Origin: Chitinophagaceae bacterium
Lineage (GTDB): Bacteria > Bacteroidota > Bacteroidia > Chitinophagales > REEL01
Length of the DNA: 43,365 nt
Assembly (NCBI GenBank): GCA_007695095.1
Contig: REEL01000125.1
Span: 1-43,365, forward strand
Direction: 5' to 3'
Both the position numbers and the translations under genes were made by a program. The notes under the pieces are model-generated. The model ran no database searches. It saw only the letters and a list, made by a program, of their open reading frames with translations, and had not been told where the DNA came from. Shown in pieces: positions 42,493 to 43,365 of this stretch (within the stretch, counting starts at the first letter, position 1; each line of letters opens with the position of its first letter).

Positions 42493-43029
42493 ATGAATCA
42501 TAGAGATCCAAAAGGGCTTGATTTTGAAGTTGATTATCTGACAAATTCAATTCAAAACGTGGTTACCGGTGATAGTTTTCAAACTGATGTAATATTATGC
42601 AGTAATGAAGACTTCAAATTAGTAGCCAAAAAAGAAGGTTGGGTTTTTGATTGGAAATTTGAGTTTAAACAACCGGAAAGGGATATTTATAAACTTTCTA
42701 TTTTAAACAATCCAAACATTATACAAGGTTTAATGAGCCTTGAAGTAAAAGCAGACCATGTATTTGTTCATTTAATTGAAAATGCACCTTTTAATAAAGG
42801 TAAATCAAAAGTTTATCAAGGTGTACCAGGCAATTTGATTGCTTTTGCATGTAAATTGTCTTTTCAAAGAGGACATGAAGGGAATGTTTCATTCATTTCA
42901 AAATCACAACTTATCAAACATTACGTTGAAACATTAGAAGCAGTCCATATCGGTAATCAGATAATGATTAGTCAAACTGATGCAGCTTTAAAACTAATCA
43001 ATAAATATTTTGAAAATGAAAAAAAATAA
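42493..43029 (+). CDS. GNAT-like protein, first gene of a two-gene unit
   Basis: A 178-residue cytoplasmic protein from ATG 42493 (MNHRDPKGLDF). An upstream TTG at 42481 is less likely. The pattern of its second half suggests a GCN5-related acetyltransferase fold: a beta strand HVFVHLIENAPF, then a glycine-containing loop and helix (YQGVPGNLIAFACKLSFQRG). Another strand (GNVSFISK) and a Y-x(4)-LxAxHIG segment follow near the end. The usual acetyl-CoA loop Q/RxxGxG/A is not exact, so the call is tentative. I recall closely similar uncharacterised proteins in other Bacteroidota. The next gene overlaps it by 14 bp. The unit is bracketed by repeated DNA, which suggests a mobile or selfish cassette such as a toxin-antitoxin-like pair (inference). 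Confidence 0.6.
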   Translation: MNHRDPKGLDFEVDYLTNSIQNVVTGDSFQTDVILCSNEDFKLVAKKEGWVFDWKFEFKQPERDIYKLSILNNPNIIQGLMSLEVKADHVFVHLIENAPFNKGKSKVYQGVPGNLIAFACKLSFQRGHEGNVSFISKSQLIKHYVETLEAVHIGNQIMISQTDAALKLINKYFENEKK

Positions 43030-43189
43030 AATTAAAGAATTAGATGTAGATTCTGTCGGTGGGCAAAAACCATTGTCCAAAGAAGATGAAAAAAAAATTA
43101 GTGAATATATTAATTCACAAAAACACTCAAAATCAAAAAAGAAAAGTAGGATTAAAAAAGAAATTTTAAGAAAAAAGAGAGTTTTGTAA
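43016..43189 (+). CDS. 57-residue basic protein, partner of the GNAT-like gene
   Basis: A short gene starting at ATG 43016, 14 bp before the stop of the GNAT-like gene in a different frame, so translation is probably coupled. The N-terminal half reads KELDVDSVGGQKPLSKEDEK, a pattern (hydrophobic-x-GG-x-x-x-L-T/S-x-E-D/E-E-K) that I recall in short Bacteroidota antitoxin-like proteins. The C-terminal half is strongly basic (KSKKKSRIKKEILRKKR), compatible with nucleic-acid binding. No named family can be assigned with certainty. It ends 80 bp before the right-hand repeat. Confidence 0.6.
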   Translation: MKKNKIKELDVDSVGGQKPLSKEDEKKISEYINSQKHSKSKKKSRIKKEILRKKRVL

Positions 43190-43268
43190 ATAGATAGCTG
43201 CCACATATTCAAGCGAGTGGCTCTAACCTCATTTCCCGTACTTTAACCTCAATAAAAGGTAGCTGTCA

Positions 43269-43294
43269 GTAGTTTTGAACTACGGACTTGGGGA
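43269..43294. repeat. Right copy of the 26-bp direct repeat
   Basis: Identical over 26 bp to 42358-42383. AGCTGT precedes both copies, but here CAGT is inserted before AGTTTTG. It contains the same GTAGTT/AACTAC hairpin. The two copies are 911 bp apart and enclose the GNAT-like pair. Confidence 0.8.
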
Positions 43295-43318
43295 ATAAAC
43301 TCAACTAACCCCCTCCTA

Positions 43319-43360
43319 TCCGTAGCAACAGCCTGTCCGTAGCGCCCCCGCTACCGGACA
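43319..43360. repeat. Right palindromic repeat cluster
   Basis: TCCGTAGCAACAGC (43319-43332) is an exact copy of 42343-42356. It is followed by a GC-rich hairpin in which GTCCGTAGCG (43335-43344) pairs with CGCTACCGGAC (43350-43360) with one bulged base. The repeated CCGTAGC core suggests a dispersed palindromic family reaching the window edge. Confidence 0.65.
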
Positions 43361-43365
43361 AGAAA

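Overview
The window looks like a chromosomal segment of a low-GC member of the Bacteroidota (Bacteroidetes). The evidence is mutually consistent. There is a TPR/beta-propeller/OmpA protein of PorE-like architecture and an M1 aminopeptidase with a C-terminal type IX secretion sorting domain. There are lipoproteins with short lipoboxes, a TonB-dependent receptor with an N-terminal carboxypeptidase-regulatory-like domain, a DUF4175 giant and an inactive-looking arginase relative. Several genes have TTTG / TAnnTTTG promoter boxes and nearly all lack Shine-Dalgarno sequences. I cannot name genus or species. No CRISPR array, rRNA, tRNA, prophage or transposase was found.

Layout. 1-2287 (minus): a rimP-nusA-infB translation/transcription operon, infB running off the left edge, with a promoter and a 5'-end hairpin. 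2353-4149 (plus): hemW-tsaB. 4333-5121 (plus): two paralogous ArsR-like regulators separated by a strong terminator. 5122-5781: the only long non-coding gap, AT-rich, lying between convergent genes. It carries operator-like TTTTCCCA-N3-TGGGAAAA sites, stem-loops and a cluster of DnaA-box-like sequences. 5782-9498 (minus): nadD, an M29 aminopeptidase, a membrane J-domain protein and a 2-oxoglutarate/Fe(II) dioxygenase. 9650-11677 (plus): the PorE-like OmpA protein. 11704-14389: divergent ctaA and glyS sharing a palindromic promoter region.

14581-22465 (plus): DUF4175, RsbW-like ATPase, ybeY, two parS-like palindromes, mnmG and an Ig-like lipoprotein. 22462-30368 (minus): an oligopeptide-type ABC importer (oppA-B-C order, no ATPase genes), then a secreted protein of unknown function, a polytopic membrane protein and purQ. 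30566-33446 (plus): a TIGR01777-type SDR epimerase and the T9SS-exported M1 peptidase. 33448-42255: an 18-residue-repeat protein, a pseudo-arginase, a lipase-like lipoprotein, a DUF4143-type AAA ATPase, an amidohydrolase-fold protein and a ZnuD-like TonB receptor with a DtxR-like operator. 42256-43365: a compact two-gene unit (GNAT-like protein plus 57-residue basic partner) bracketed by repeated palindromic DNA.

How it fits together. The parS-like pair at 18.9 kb and the DnaA-box cluster at 5.4-5.6 kb each suggest proximity to the replication origin; together they make an origin-proximal location a reasonable, testable hypothesis. The cell-envelope genes (PorE-like protein, T9SS cargo peptidase, TonB receptor, lipoproteins, oligopeptide uptake) suggest a diderm that secretes peptidases and imports peptides and metals. 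The most unusual pieces are the regulator/operator/origin-like neighbourhood around 4.3-5.8 kb and the repeat-flanked gene pair at the right end. All family assignments were made by eye from protein sequence, without database searches.
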